Shown piece by piece: positions 1-10,195 of a DNA stretch of 64,000 bases. The first letter of the stretch is position 1; every line of letters begins with the position of its first letter. The notes beneath the pieces are model-generated. The model searched no databases. It was given only the letters and a program-made list of their open reading frames with translations, and was not told where the DNA came from. This DNA is from Methylomonas sp. MK1 (lineage in GTDB: Bacteria > Pseudomonadota > Gammaproteobacteria > Methylococcales > Methylomonadaceae): NCBI RefSeq assembly GCF_000365425.1, contig NZ_AQOV01000001.1:2480001-2544000 (forward strand). Reading direction: 5' to 3'. A program made the translations under genes and the position numbers.

Positions 1-616
1 TAAACCGCAAATACTGCGTGACGTTGCTTTGCAAATCGCCCCCTGTCTGAAGCAAAAAAATGTGCTGGTAGTATCGATTGCCGCCGGCATTTCCCAGCAA
101 AGCCTGTCGAAATGGCTAGGCAGCGATGTGGCTATCGTGCGCTGCATGCCTAATACGCCAGCACTGGTACAAACCGGCGCAACAGCATTGCACGCCAACG
201 CGAATGTAGACGACGAACAAAAAGATCTAGCCGAAAATATTCTGCGCGCAGTCGGTTTGGCGCTGTGGGTAAACGACGAAAACCAACTCGACGCCGTGAC
301 TGCGGTATCGGGCAGCGGGCCGGCTTATTTTTTTCTGCTGATGGAAGCGATGGAAAAAGCTGCCCTGGAATTGGGCCTGGACGAACGCTCCGCGAGACTG
401 CTGATTCAGCAAACAGCACTGGGCGCCGCCAAAATTGCGCTGGAATCGTCCGAATCGCCCGCCCAATTGCGCGCCAGAGTTACCTCTCCGGGCGGTACGA
501 CTCAACAAGCTATCGAAACATTTATCCAAAACGGTTTTGTCGAACTGGTTGCCAAAGCCTTACATGCCGCAAAAGACCGTTCGATTGAAATGTCAAAACA
601 ACTGGGAGCCGACTAA
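1..616 (+). CDS. proC: Pyrroline-5-carboxylate reductase, C-terminal part (5' end outside window)
   Basis: ProC reduces 1-pyrroline-5-carboxylate to proline with NAD(P)H in the cytoplasm, the last step of proline synthesis. The frame is open from base 2 (K-P-Q-I-L-R...), so the TTG at base 29 is not the true start and the N-terminal Rossmann part lies outside the window. Visible family signatures are the 'RCMPNTPA' stretch, the 'VSGSGPAYFF' segment and 'TSPGGTT' near the end, which belong to the helical dimerisation domain. The stop overlaps the start of yggT, and proC-yggT is a common gene order in proteobacteria. Confidence 0.95.
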   Translation, partial: KPQILRDVALQIAPCLKQKNVLVVSIAAGISQQSLSKWLGSDVAIVRCMPNTPALVQTGATALHANANVDDEQKDLAENILRAVGLALWVNDENQLDAVTAVSGSGPAYFFLLMEAMEKAALELGLDERSARLLIQQTALGAAKIALESSESPAQLRARVTSPGGTTQQAIETFIQNGFVELVAKALHAAKDRSIEMSKQLGAD

Positions 617-1191
617 TGGGCAGTAATTATATGACCGACCCGATAGTGTTCCTGATCGACACCCTGTTTTCGTTGTATATTTTGGCGGTGGCATTGCGCT
701 TTTTGTTGCAATGGACCCAGGCCGATTTTTACAACCCGGTATCGCAATTTCTGGTGAAAATCACCCACCCGCCATTACGGATTTTACGCCGTTTTATTCC
801 TTCCATCGGCCGCATAGATAGCTCTTCCCTAGTGCTGGCGTTGTTGCTGCAAATAGTCGCCAACTTTTCGATACTGGCTATTAAAGGCTTATCGGTCAGT
901 TTTGTGGCATTGACGCTATTGTCGTTTACCGACTTATTGAAAATGTTGATCGATATTTTCGTTTACGCCATTTTTGCCGGCGCCATCCTGAGCTGGTTCG
1001 CACCAGGCAGTTATGGCTCCGCCTCGTCGATTTTGTACAGTTTGACCGATCCGCTGTTGAATGTGTGCCGCAAGGTTTTACCCGACCTGGGCGGGATAGA
1101 CTTATCGCCGCTGGTGGCGCTGGTATTGTTGCAACTGGCAAAAATGATGATTTTGCCGCCCCTGCATCAATTGGTTAGCCTACTGGGTTAG
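616..1191 (+). CDS. yggT: YggT family integral membrane protein
   Basis: A 191-residue protein made mostly of hydrophobic segments arranged as two similar halves (each with an 'RFLLQW'- or 'AILSWF'-like start and a later 'DLSPLVALVLLQ' type segment), as in the YggT family. The family is inner-membrane and of uncertain role, linked in the literature to osmotic tolerance and to cell division or chloroplast nucleoid proteins. I chose ATG 616, which overlaps the proC stop (TAATG) and has GGAG at a good distance; ATG 631 would give a start more typical of the family. Confidence 0.9.
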   Translation: MGSNYMTDPIVFLIDTLFSLYILAVALRFLLQWTQADFYNPVSQFLVKITHPPLRILRRFIPSIGRIDSSSLVLALLLQIVANFSILAIKGLSVSFVALTLLSFTDLLKMLIDIFVYAIFAGAILSWFAPGSYGSASSILYSLTDPLLNVCRKVLPDLGGIDLSPLVALVLLQLAKMMILPPLHQLVSLLG

Positions 1192-1209
1192 GCCTCGGCT
1201 GGTATTGTC

Positions 1210-3102
<1,893 letters not shown>

Positions 3103-5640
3103 TTAAAAAGGGAGTTTGATGTCGGGTTTGATTTGCAGCATCAGCTGCCTGAATTGAGTTTGAATACGCTGCATCGCGTCCTGGCTATCCGCCTCGAAAC
3201 GTACGGTCAATACCGGCGTAGTATTGGAGGCCCTCACCAGCCCCCAGCCGTCGGCAAATTCGACACGCATACCGTCGATATTGATAATCTTGCCATCTTT
3301 GAATTTGGCCTGGCTAAATAGCTGCTCCACAAAGCGAACGCCCTCGCCTTCGGCCATCGGCACATGCAGCTCCGGCGTGTTGATACTATCCGGCAGTTCG
3401 GCAAATACATCGCTGCTACTACGCATATCGCCAGACAAAATTTCGATCAACCGCGCCGCCGCATACAATGCATCGTCGAAACCAAACCAACGGTCATTAA
3501 AGAAAATATGCCCGCTCATCTCGCCTGCCAGTGCCGCTGCGGTTTCCTTGAGCTTGGCTTTCATCAGGGAATGACCGCTTTTCCACATCAAGGGCCGCCC
3601 GCCGCGCTTAACGATTTGATCGTGCAAATGCCGCGAGCATTTCACGTCATAAATAATTTCCGCTCCCGGTTTATTCGCCAGCACATCGCGGGCATACAGC
3701 ATCATTTGCCGATCCGGCCAAATGATTTTGCCGCCGGAGTCGACCACACCAATCCGGTCGCCGTCGCCGTCGAAGGCTACGCCAATATCCGCCTGGTAAT
3801 GCTGCACGGCCTTGATCAGATCGGCCAGATTTTCCGGCTTGCTGGGATCGGGATGATGATTGGGGAAGTTGCCGTCAATCTCACAATACAACTCGATCAC
3901 TTCACAACCCATGGTACGCAACAAGATTGGCGCCAACTGTCCGGCTGCACCGTTGCCGCAATCGACAGCCACTTTCATCGGTCTGACCAAATGCACGTCG
4001 TCGGAAATCATGCCGATATATTCGTTACTGAATAGGCTGTTTAGCTCGATAGATCCAGGCGCACCTTCGCTAAAATCGCCGGCTTCGATACGTTTTTTTA
4101 TCTGCTGGATCTTGTCGCCGGATAAGGTTTCGCCGTTCAAAACCAGTTTAAGGCCGTTGTAGTCAGCCGGGTTGTGGCTACCGGTAATCATCACACCACT
4201 GCGGCCTTCGCTGTGCTGGGTGACAAAATACAGCAGTGGCGTCGGCACCAGGCCGATGTTCAACACATCGCAACCCGCTTCGGTGATGCCTTTTGCCAAG
4301 GCATCCGCCAACCCCGGACTGGATAACCGGCCATCTCTGCCCATGACGATAGTCTTGATATTCAACTGCCTGGCCTCGCTACCCAAAGCCCGACCGATAT
4401 TTCGCACAGTTTCCGAGGTCAATCCCTTGCCGACGATACCGCGAATATCATAAGTGCGGAAAATATCGGCAAATGACTCCCCCGCCGTCGGCACGGCAGC
4501 GGGCATCGCTACGGGTGCCGATTTCTCGGCGGGAGCCGCCGCACTAAGCGGCACCTGCTCGGCCATGCTGATAGGCACCGTGCCCAGATTCACCGGCACA
4601 CTGGCATATTGTTCGGCTGTTTTAGGTGACTCTTCGATAAAATCGATGTCGAACGACTCGTCGAAAAAGTCATATTCACCCACTTCGTCAGGTGCTTTAT
4701 TCGGAGTTTTTTCTTGTTCCAAAATGCGTTTGAACTGCGCCAAAGTCGAAATAATCGGCCGCATTTCATCGAGCTGCACCGGATAGTGACCAACCTGCTT
4801 GCCGGTCATCATGTCCTTGGCGGCTTTTAAAATACTGCTTTGATCGTGGTGCAGATAATCGGCCAATTTACGATAACCGATAAAAAACGCCAGACAACCC
4901 AACAAGGCGGGGATCAGGATAATACAGGAAAATAAAATGATGTCGCCGGCACTGGTGCCGCCACCGATCGAGAGCTCCAACGACCATCGGCTGTTAGTCA
5001 GCGGCATCACTTGCGGCTCGTCGTCCTTCAACTCCGCCATACCGACACTGGCCAATACGGCCTGCTCTTGCTTGATCTCCACATAGCCATTACTGACGGT
5101 AGTCTTGGTAATCAGCTGTTGCAACAAATCCGGCTTTAAACTGACCAAAATCACGCCGATTACCTGCTGGTTTTGACTGACCGCAGCCGTCATTGCCAAA
5201 TGCCGATGCTCGCCCTCGCCTTGCACGAAGGGCTTTTGCTTGGCGGTGAGCGTGGCGCGCACCATCTCCAGATCGGCAAAGCCCATATTCGGCACTTGGG
5301 TAAGGTCCGGTTCGCTGACCGTGGCCGGCAGCAAACGCACACGCATCGCTTGCGGAATCGTGTTCTGCAGCCTGATAGCGACGTTATCCAGCGCCGCTTG
5401 ATTGTGACTATCGCTGGCAAGTAGCGCCACCACATCCGGCGCCTGCGCCAGACCATCGATAACCCGCTGTAAAGTCTCGATCTGACTAACGATGCTGACC
5501 GTCATACCGCTGGCAATCGCCGTGGTACTGGTTTGCTGGGTTTCCCTAACCTGAGCTGCCGAAAACCAATAGGCGCCGCCGCCGGCCAATAACACCATCA
5601 GCGCCGCGATGCCGGCAACTATGCTAAATATGCGTCCCAT
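3103..5640 (-). CDS. algC: Phosphomannomutase/phosphoglucomutase with N-terminal membrane-anchored sensor-like domain
   Basis: The last ~460 of 845 residues are an alpha-D-phosphohexomutase: 'FRTYDIRGIVGKGLT' start, catalytic serine in 'MITGSHNPADYNG', metal loop 'DGDGDRIG', and 'GEMSGHIFF' sugar-binding loop. It interconverts mannose- or glucose-6- and 1-phosphates for exopolysaccharide and LPS precursors. The first ~390 residues are different: a transmembrane helix at about 6-26, an extracytoplasmic domain of about 200 residues, and a second hydrophobic segment near 230-255. A long acidic and Ala/Pro-rich linker joins the two parts. Long AlgC proteins of this layout are known in Pseudomonas. 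Its stop lies two bases before the alternative argB TTG. Confidence 0.92.
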   Translation of the reverse strand: MGRIFSIVAGIAALMVLLAGGGAYWFSAAQVRETQQTSTTAIASGMTVSIVSQIETLQRVIDGLAQAPDVVALLASDSHNQAALDNVAIRLQNTIPQAMRVRLLPATVSEPDLTQVPNMGFADLEMVRATLTAKQKPFVQGEGEHRHLAMTAAVSQNQQVIGVILVSLKPDLLQQLITKTTVSNGYVEIKQEQAVLASVGMAELKDDEPQVMPLTNSRWSLELSIGGGTSAGDIILFSCIILIPALLGCLAFFIGYRKLADYLHHDQSSILKAAKDMMTGKQVGHYPVQLDEMRPIISTLAQFKRILEQEKTPNKAPDEVGEYDFFDESFDIDFIEESPKTAEQYASVPVNLGTVPISMAEQVPLSAAAPAEKSAPVAMPAAVPTAGESFADIFRTYDIRGIVGKGLTSETVRNIGRALGSEARQLNIKTIVMGRDGRLSSPGLADALAKGITEAGCDVLNIGLVPTPLLYFVTQHSEGRSGVMITGSHNPADYNGLKLVLNGETLSGDKIQQIKKRIEAGDFSEGAPGSIELNSLFSNEYIGMISDDVHLVRPMKVAVDCGNGAAGQLAPILLRTMGCEVIELYCEIDGNFPNHHPDPSKPENLADLIKAVQHYQADIGVAFDGDGDRIGVVDSGGKIIWPDRQMMLYARDVLANKPGAEIIYDVKCSRHLHDQIVKRGGRPLMWKSGHSLMKAKLKETAAALAGEMSGHIFFNDRWFGFDDALYAAARLIEILSGDMRSSSDVFAELPDSINTPELHVPMAEGEGVRFVEQLFSQAKFKDGKIINIDGMRVEFADGWGLVRASNTTPVLTVRFEADSQDAMQRIQTQFRQLMLQIKPDIKLPF

Positions 5641-5655
5641 CCGTCGCGGCTCCGC

Positions 5656-6111
5656 TTAGTGCCGGCCGCTGTGCCCAAAACCGCCGCTGCCGCGATGGCT
5701 TTCGTCGAACTCGGCCACACACTCAAACTCGGCCTGCACCACCGGCACAAACACCATTTGCGCAATGCGCTCGCCTATCTCGACGGTAAAAGCGCTATTG
5801 CCGCGATTCCAGCAAGAAATAAAAATCTGTCCCTGATAATCCGAGTCGATCAAGCCCACCAAATTACCCAGCACGATGCCGTGCTTATGCCCTAGTCCCG
5901 AGCGCGGCAGCAATACCGCCGCCAAATGCGGATCGTCGATATGAATAGCAAGACCGGTGGGTATCAAGGCCGTTTCGCCGGGTTGCAAGGTCAAAGCCTG
6001 ATCAAGGCAAGCGCGCAAATCCAGTCCCGCAGAGCCATGGGTAGCGTAGGCGGGCAAAGCAATCTCCTGGCCCAGGCGCGGATCAAGAATTTTTAACTGG
6101 ATTTTTTTCAT
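5656..6111 (-). CDS. dut: dUTP diphosphatase
   Basis: Hydrolyses dUTP to dUMP and pyrophosphate, supplying dTMP precursor and keeping uracil out of DNA. At 151 residues it has the usual trimeric dUTPase length, and all five motifs are visible: 'GSAGLDLRA', '[10 protein letters not shown]', 'GLIDSDYQG', 'GERIAQMVF' and the C-terminal '[10 protein letters not shown]' that closes the active site. Its start overlaps the end of coaBC by 29 bases, and algC follows 15 bases later, so coaBC-dut-algC-argB is probably one transcript. The coaBC-dut pair is conserved in many gammaproteobacteria. Confidence 0.96.
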   Translation of the reverse strand: MKKIQLKILDPRLGQEIALPAYATHGSAGLDLRACLDQALTLQPGETALIPTGLAIHIDDPHLAAVLLPRSGLGHKHGIVLGNLVGLIDSDYQGQIFISCWNRGNSAFTVEIGERIAQMVFVPVVQAEFECVAEFDESHRGSGGFGHSGRH

Positions 6112-7294
6112 GCAATTTCTCGGCTATCAATTTAAGCAGCTGTGCGGCTAAGGTATGTTTATCGGTCATCGGCAGGATTTGTTGACCGCCCGGCCAAAAT
6201 ACTTGCAAGGCGTTGCGATCACTCTCGAAACCGCCTTCGGCCTGCCCCACCCAATTCGCGGCGATCAGATCCAGGTTTTTGCTTTGCAGCTTGTGTTTGG
6301 CGTAATTTTCCAGATCGTCGGTTTCTGCGGCAAATCCCACCACCAAGGGTTTTGGTTGCAAACCAGCCACAGCGGCGATGATATCCGGATTTTTTACCAA
6401 GGCTATATTGCTGGTGTCGCCATCCTTTTTTATCTTGCCATCAGCCAGTTGTTGCGGCCGGTAATCCGCTACCGCCGCCGCACCAATGTAAATATCCGCC
6501 ATCCGGCAATGCACCATCACCGCATCATACATTTGCAAGGCGGTTTCCACCGGAATAAGTTTGACTCCGGCCGGTACGCTTAGATTCACCGGACCGCTGA
6601 CCAGTGTCACACTAGCGCCTGCTGACAGGGCTGCGCCCGCCAAGGCATAACCCATTTTGCCTGAGCTACGGTTGGTGAGGTAACGCACGGGATCAAGCGG
6701 CTCGCGGGTCGGTCCGGCACTGATCACTATATCGATGCCCTTGAGCAAACCGGACTGCCCATATTCCAGCACTTGCCGACAAATCTCGGCCGGCTCGACC
6801 ATGCGTCCCAAGCCTTGCTCGCCGCAAGCCTGCTCGCCGACAGCTGGACCAATGCAATGAATGCCGTGGCTTTGCAATCTGGCAATGTTCTCTTGGGTTA
6901 CCGGTTTACGCCACATCGCCTGGTTCATCGCCGGCGCAACGAATACCGGACATTCGGCCGCAAGATACAAGGTGGATAGCAAATCATCCGCCAAACCGTG
7001 GGCCATTTTCGCCAGCGTATCGGCGGTCGCCGGCGCAATCAGCAATAGGTCGGCCCAGCGCGCCAAATGAATATGGCTCATGGCCTGTTCCTGCTCGACA
7101 TCCAGCAAATCGCTATGCACGGCATGGCCGCTCAAGGCCTGAAAGGTCAGCGGCGTGACAAACTGACGGGCGGCGGCGGTCATCACCACGCGAACTTCAT
7201 GGCCTTGCTTACGCAACAAGCGCACCAGTTCCGCCGCTTTATAAGCCGCGATACCACCGCAAACCCCCAACAAAATTCGCTTGTTAATGTTCAT
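6083..7294 (-). CDS. coaBC: Bifunctional phosphopantothenoylcysteine decarboxylase / phosphopantothenate-cysteine ligase
   Basis: Performs two consecutive steps of coenzyme A synthesis. The N-terminal flavoprotein CoaC half (about 1-190) shows '[16 protein letters not shown]', the catalytic His in '[10 protein letters not shown]' and 'APAMNQAMW'. The C-terminal CoaB half begins at '[15 protein letters not shown]' and has '[10 protein letters not shown]' for nucleotide binding and 'AAAVADYRP'. At 403 residues it is of normal length. It is the first gene of the minus-strand group and lies divergent to the PEP-CTERM gene at 7580. Confidence 0.96.
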   Translation of the reverse strand: MNINKRILLGVCGGIAAYKAAELVRLLRKQGHEVRVVMTAAARQFVTPLTFQALSGHAVHSDLLDVEQEQAMSHIHLARWADLLLIAPATADTLAKMAHGLADDLLSTLYLAAECPVFVAPAMNQAMWRKPVTQENIARLQSHGIHCIGPAVGEQACGEQGLGRMVEPAEICRQVLEYGQSGLLKGIDIVISAGPTREPLDPVRYLTNRSSGKMGYALAGAALSAGASVTLVSGPVNLSVPAGVKLIPVETALQMYDAVMVHCRMADIYIGAAAVADYRPQQLADGKIKKDGDTSNIALVKNPDIIAAVAGLQPKPLVVGFAAETDDLENYAKHKLQSKNLDLIAANWVGQAEGGFESDRNALQVFWPGGQQILPMTDKHTLAAQLLKLIAEKLHEKNPVKNS

Positions 7295-7579
7295 GCCCCA
7301 AAAAGATCAGTTCTTGGAATTATGGCAAACTCGACCTTTGATGTATAGGAACAGCTTATTTTGCAATCAGTCCATGCCGCCGAGACTTAAACCGTGGATT
7401 TTACAGTTGCCTCACTTAAAACCTGCCTCCCGTTTTGAACCTTTTAGCCGCCACACGGAATACACCGCGAAATAAGTTGCGCCGTTGAAAGAGGCAAATA
7501 GCACGACCTAATAGGATTCGCGCGGCTTATTCAACAAAACCCTGATTACTTATAGAGACAGATTTTAAAAGGCAAAACC
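7295..7579. other. Divergent intergenic region coaBC / PEP-CTERM gene
   Basis: This gap of 285 bases must hold the promoters for coaBC (minus) and the exported protein at 7580 (plus). I see no tRNA and no convincing -35/-10 pair. A GG...GC pair around 7393-7409 has an 11-base spacer, one more than sigma-54 normally accepts. The start at 7580 has only a weak AAAAGG site. Confidence 0.4.
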
Positions 7580-8467
7580 ATGAAAATTACGCGTATTCCC
7601 CTGATCGCCCTTAGTTTGAGCGGAGCGCTTGTGATACCCGCCGCACAAGCTTCCAATATATCCTTAAACAGTAACACCTGGACGGCAAGCGGCGCAGCAG
7701 GGCTGATTTACGGGGACAACACGGTCAATAATTCACCGACGGGAAACGCTCAGTTCGGTTACGTGTCGACATCTGGCGGTGTCTATGATGTTTCGCCTTT
7801 GGTTCTGAGAGATGAAGGACGCGGCACCGAGAACCAAACCAATGGCTCGAAAATTCAATCGAATGCTTTCAATGCCAATGCAAATGACACTTTGACTTTA
7901 CAATTCAATTACATTTCAACCGATGGTCGCGGTTACGACGACTATGCCTGGGCACGCTTGGTCAATGCGGATACTAACAATACAGCCGCCTGGTTGTTTA
8001 CAGCGCGCAGCACCAATTCCGCTAACGGGAATGTCGTACCGGGTAATGTGTTGAACCGTCAGGTAGATAACAACTTACCGGATGAACTCGATGCCGTATT
8101 GAATGACGGTAACACCATTGGCTTTGCTGTAGCTGGCACAAATTGGACCCCATTGGGTGGCTCAAGCGGCGTTTGCTGGGATAACGCCAACACCTGTGGC
8201 CCGACCGGCTGGATTAAGTCTGCTTACTCGTTCACCGCAACGGGATCGTATTTTCTTGAGTTTGGGGTAATCAATTGGGGCGACGAAGCGTTTGACACTG
8301 CACTCGCTTTTGATTTTGGCGGACTACAGCAAGTGAATTTCAGCGGTGTCACAATAGTACCGCCACCAGCGGCTGTACCTCTGCCTGGCGGCTTCCTGCT
8401 GATGTCTTTGGGCATGGGCTTAATGAGCGTACTGTCTGGCAAAAATAAATTTACCAGACAGTCCTGA
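7580..8467 (+). CDS. Exported protein with PEP-CTERM-like sorting tail
   Basis: A 295-residue protein with a signal peptide cut near 'PAAQAS', a Ser/Asn/Thr-rich beta-type body, and a C-terminal tail 'VPLPGGFLLMSLGMGL...GKNKFTRQS'. This tail has the layout of a PEP-CTERM signal: short proline motif, hydrophobic helix, basic end. In that system exosortase cleaves the tail and the protein goes to the surface or exopolysaccharide matrix. No exosortase gene is in the window. The body has two cysteines ('CWDNANTCGP') that could form a disulfide. It gives no recognisable enzyme motif. Confidence 0.75.
   Translation: MKITRIPLIALSLSGALVIPAAQASNISLNSNTWTASGAAGLIYGDNTVNNSPTGNAQFGYVSTSGGVYDVSPLVLRDEGRGTENQTNGSKIQSNAFNANANDTLTLQFNYISTDGRGYDDYAWARLVNADTNNTAAWLFTARSTNSANGNVVPGNVLNRQVDNNLPDELDAVLNDGNTIGFAVAGTNWTPLGGSSGVCWDNANTCGPTGWIKSAYSFTATGSYFLEFGVINWGDEAFDTALAFDFGGLQQVNFSGVTIVPPPAAVPLPGGFLLMSLGMGLMSVLSGKNKFTRQS
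8431..8462 (+). terminator. Stem-loop overlapping the stop of the PEP-CTERM gene
   Basis: ACTGTCTGG (8431-8439) pairs perfectly with CCAGACAGT (8454-8462) around a 14-base AT-rich loop, ending 3 bases before the stop codon. No T-tract follows, so it may protect the mRNA 3' end or be a weak terminator. It is also coding sequence for the basic tail. Confidence 0.4.
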
Positions 8468-8708
8468 AATAATCGGCGGCAAGTTTGAAATCCGCAACAG
8501 ACAAATTGGATACTTACTTTGGCGAATAGCACAGTCGCTCCGGGCGAATACGTACCGCCGATAGACGGTCCCCCGGTGAAAAAACAGGGGGCCGAGAACC
8601 AGGAGCTAAATCAGGCGCCGCGCCTAAGAAGCCGCCACAACCACATCAAAAACAACAGTTTAAATCGCCGTAAACTCAACCCTGTGATATATTCGCGCCA
8701 CGCTCACC

Positions 8709-8722
8709 TGCCCATATGGGCA
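8709..8722. promoter_or_regulatory. Perfect palindrome TGCCCATATGGGCA
   Basis: A 14-base perfect palindrome. A degenerate second copy (GGCCATATGGGCGA) lies at 8867-8880, so the two may be paired operator sites for a dimeric regulator of the downstream gene. No regulator can be named. Confidence 0.35.
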
Positions 8723-8741
8723 ATATAGCCTCAGCAAAACA

Positions 8742-8819
8742 GAGGGTATAGTGCGGACAACCTTGAAGCAGTTCCGGTAAAGCTAACACCCTCAGCGGCG
8801 CCGGAACTATTTCAAGGTT
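8742..8819 (+). ncRNA. Candidate structured leader RNA with pseudoknot
   Basis: AACCTTGAA (8759-8767) pairs with TTCAAGGTT (8811-8819). After a 2x2 internal loop, AGTTCCGG (8770-8777) pairs with CCGGAACT (8801-8808), making a 17-pair stem. The 23-base loop contains ACCCTC (8788-8793), which is perfectly complementary to GAGGGT (8742-8747) just upstream of the stem, so an H-type pseudoknot can form. It ends 172 bases before the start at 8992 on the same strand. I cannot assign it to a known riboswitch class. Confidence 0.5.
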
Positions 8820-8824
8820 TGCCA

Positions 8825-8840
8825 GCATCCCGCGGGATGC
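8825..8840. promoter_or_regulatory. Perfect 16-base palindrome GCATCCCGCGGGATGC
   Basis: The palindrome is perfect with no spacer and sits five bases after the 8759-8819 stem. It could be another RNA hairpin or a DNA operator. Confidence 0.35.
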
Positions 8841-8991
8841 AATCAAGCGCAATTGCACGGAAACTCGGCCATATGGGCGATCAAGCACTTGCAATGTATA
8901 CGGTAGCTGGAAGCTTGGAGGATTGACACTTCGATCCTTTTCCGGCCGGGTTTGGAAGAGCCTAGTCTCAGCAATACAGAACGAGAATTTT

Positions 8992-9849
8992 ATGAACTTG
9001 AAACGCCAATCGCTACTTGCCATGTGCTTAGGCTTCGCCGCCCAAATCGGCAACGCCCAGGATGCTGCACCAGTTAATCTGGAACAAATCCGCAAGACCG
9101 CTGCCGATTTCGAACACGGTCGCACTGTCAAACAAGATTACCGTCAAGCATTTGATATGTACTGCAAAGCCGCGCTGCAAGGCGATGCAGAATCGGCTTA
9201 CAGCATCGGATTTATGTACTTCAACGGCCGCGGCCTAACCCGTAGCATTCCGCTAGCCAGTCATTGGTTTAAATTAGCCGCAGAGCATGGCGACACGCAT
9301 GCGCAACAAATGCTGACCCGTTTTGGCGATGTCAACCCCAGTGAAGACCCAGCCTGCCAACCACCGGCACCGGAACCTGAAGTTAAACTGGTTGCCGAAC
9401 CCAATCCTAAGCGCGAACTGGTCGAAGCCTGGGTTAAAGAGATTGCGCCGATTTACAGCATCGATCCGCAACTGATCATGGCGGTGATTCAAGCCGAATC
9501 GGCTTTCAACCCCAGCGCACTGTCCGGCAAAAATGCCCAAGGTCTGATGCAGTTGATACCGGCAACCGCAGAACGCTTTGGGGTAAAAGACAGCTGGAAT
9601 CCGATTCAAAACATCAAAGGCGGCACCGCCTACCTGCATTGGCTGTTGAGGCATTTCGAAGGCAAAGTAGATCTGGTACTGGCCGCCTATAATGCCGGCG
9701 AAGGTGCGGTGGAGCGCTATCAAGGCATCCCGCCGTATCAGGAAACCCGCAATTATGTTAAGCAAATTCTGGCGGCGTATCAAAAACCAACCCATCCGGT
9801 ACCGCCGCAAGAACTGCAAAAAAACTTGGTTATCGAACAAAAAACCTAA
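8992..9849 (+). CDS. Sel1-repeat / SLT lytic transglycosylase
   Basis: This 285-residue protein should cut peptidoglycan glycan strands in the periplasm. ATG 8992 gives a proper signal peptide (MNLKRQSLLAMCLGFAAQIG, cut near NAQ); the frame is open upstream but has no signal sequence there. Residues about 40-100 are Sel1/TPR-like repeats ('AESAYSIGFMYFNGRGL', 'AASHWFKLAAEHGD' type). Residues about 150-260 are an SLT domain: catalytic Glu in 'IQAESAFNP', then 'AQGLMQLIPATAERFG', 'NIKGGTAYL' and 'AAYNAGEGAV'. It is monocistronic, with an unusually long structured leader upstream. Confidence 0.9.
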   Translation: MNLKRQSLLAMCLGFAAQIGNAQDAAPVNLEQIRKTAADFEHGRTVKQDYRQAFDMYCKAALQGDAESAYSIGFMYFNGRGLTRSIPLASHWFKLAAEHGDTHAQQMLTRFGDVNPSEDPACQPPAPEPEVKLVAEPNPKRELVEAWVKEIAPIYSIDPQLIMAVIQAESAFNPSALSGKNAQGLMQLIPATAERFGVKDSWNPIQNIKGGTAYLHWLLRHFEGKVDLVLAAYNAGEGAVERYQGIPPYQETRNYVKQILAAYQKPTHPVPPQELQKNLVIEQKT

Positions 9850-9888
9850 ATTATCGCCAATTCACCTACGCTACCCAAGCTTAGGAAT

Positions 9889-9919
9889 ACGGTATTTCGT
9901 AATATTGACGAAATACCGT
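9889..9919. repeat. 12-base perfect inverted repeat after the lytic transglycosylase
   Basis: ACGGTATTTCGT (9889-9900) and ACGAAATACCGT (9908-9919) are perfect complements around a 7-base loop. No U-tract follows. It could be a factor-assisted terminator, an mRNA stabilising hairpin or an operator. Confidence 0.5.
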
Positions 9920-10114
9920 CTGCACTTAGCCCCAACACCTCGCATTATCCAGCTCCTCTCCCCTTTTTTCATTCCTCCTAAACGCCTTCAACAACAGGCA
10001 GTTAGCCGACAACAACATTAAAACCAGCGCGTCTGGCACAAGAATTGACCGTGTTAAGCCAACAAACCTCGGTTAACGAGCTTTCCGGCCACTCAATTCA
10101 TAAAGGTTATTGTC

Positions 10115-10195
10115 ATGAAAATTGATAATTCGATCTTATTCATCGCGGCGTTGACTGCCATCGATTCAGCAGCTGCCCTAATGGAGGTGCTGTGA
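10115..10195 (+). CDS. 26-codon ORF translationally coupled to the diguanylate cyclase
   Basis: ATG 10115, preceded by AAAGG, encodes MKIDNSILFIAALTAIDSAA followed by ALMEVL, and its TGA overlaps the ATG of the next gene (TGATG at 10193-10197). The peptide is hydrophobic in the middle and could be a tiny membrane peptide or a leader whose translation opens the downstream start. The downstream gene's Shine-Dalgarno site (GGAGGT) lies inside this ORF. No homologue is recognised, and it could be fortuitous. Confidence 0.45.
   Translation: MKIDNSILFIAALTAIDSAAALMEVL

Larger units (their letters stand above)
8468..8991 (+). other. 524-base intergenic leader rich in dyads before the lytic transglycosylase
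   Basis: No plausible gene was found here. The region holds a possible small three-way junction (GCTCC 8537-8541 with GGAGC 8602-8606, enclosing ACCG 554-557/CGGT 566-569 and CCCCC 570-574/GGGGG 587-591). It also holds two perfect palindromes (8709-8722, 8825-8840) and the stronger RNA candidate listed at 8742-8819. The spacing and strand suggest a long 5' leader of the gene starting at 8992. Confidence 0.45.

Noticed and set aside
7393..7409. TGGATTTTACAGTTGC before the first PEP-CTERM gene
   Set aside because: The GG-GC spacer is 11 bases, one too many for RpoN.
8776..8793. AGCTAAC in the leader resembling the 3' part of c-di-AMP (ydaO) riboswitches
   Set aside because: Only a seven-base match; the other conserved elements are missing and the segment sits in a different hairpin loop.
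9274..9840. Long antisense open frame over the lytic transglycosylase
   Set aside because: It is a shadow of a clear SLT gene; no motif, no SD, composition from the complementary strand.
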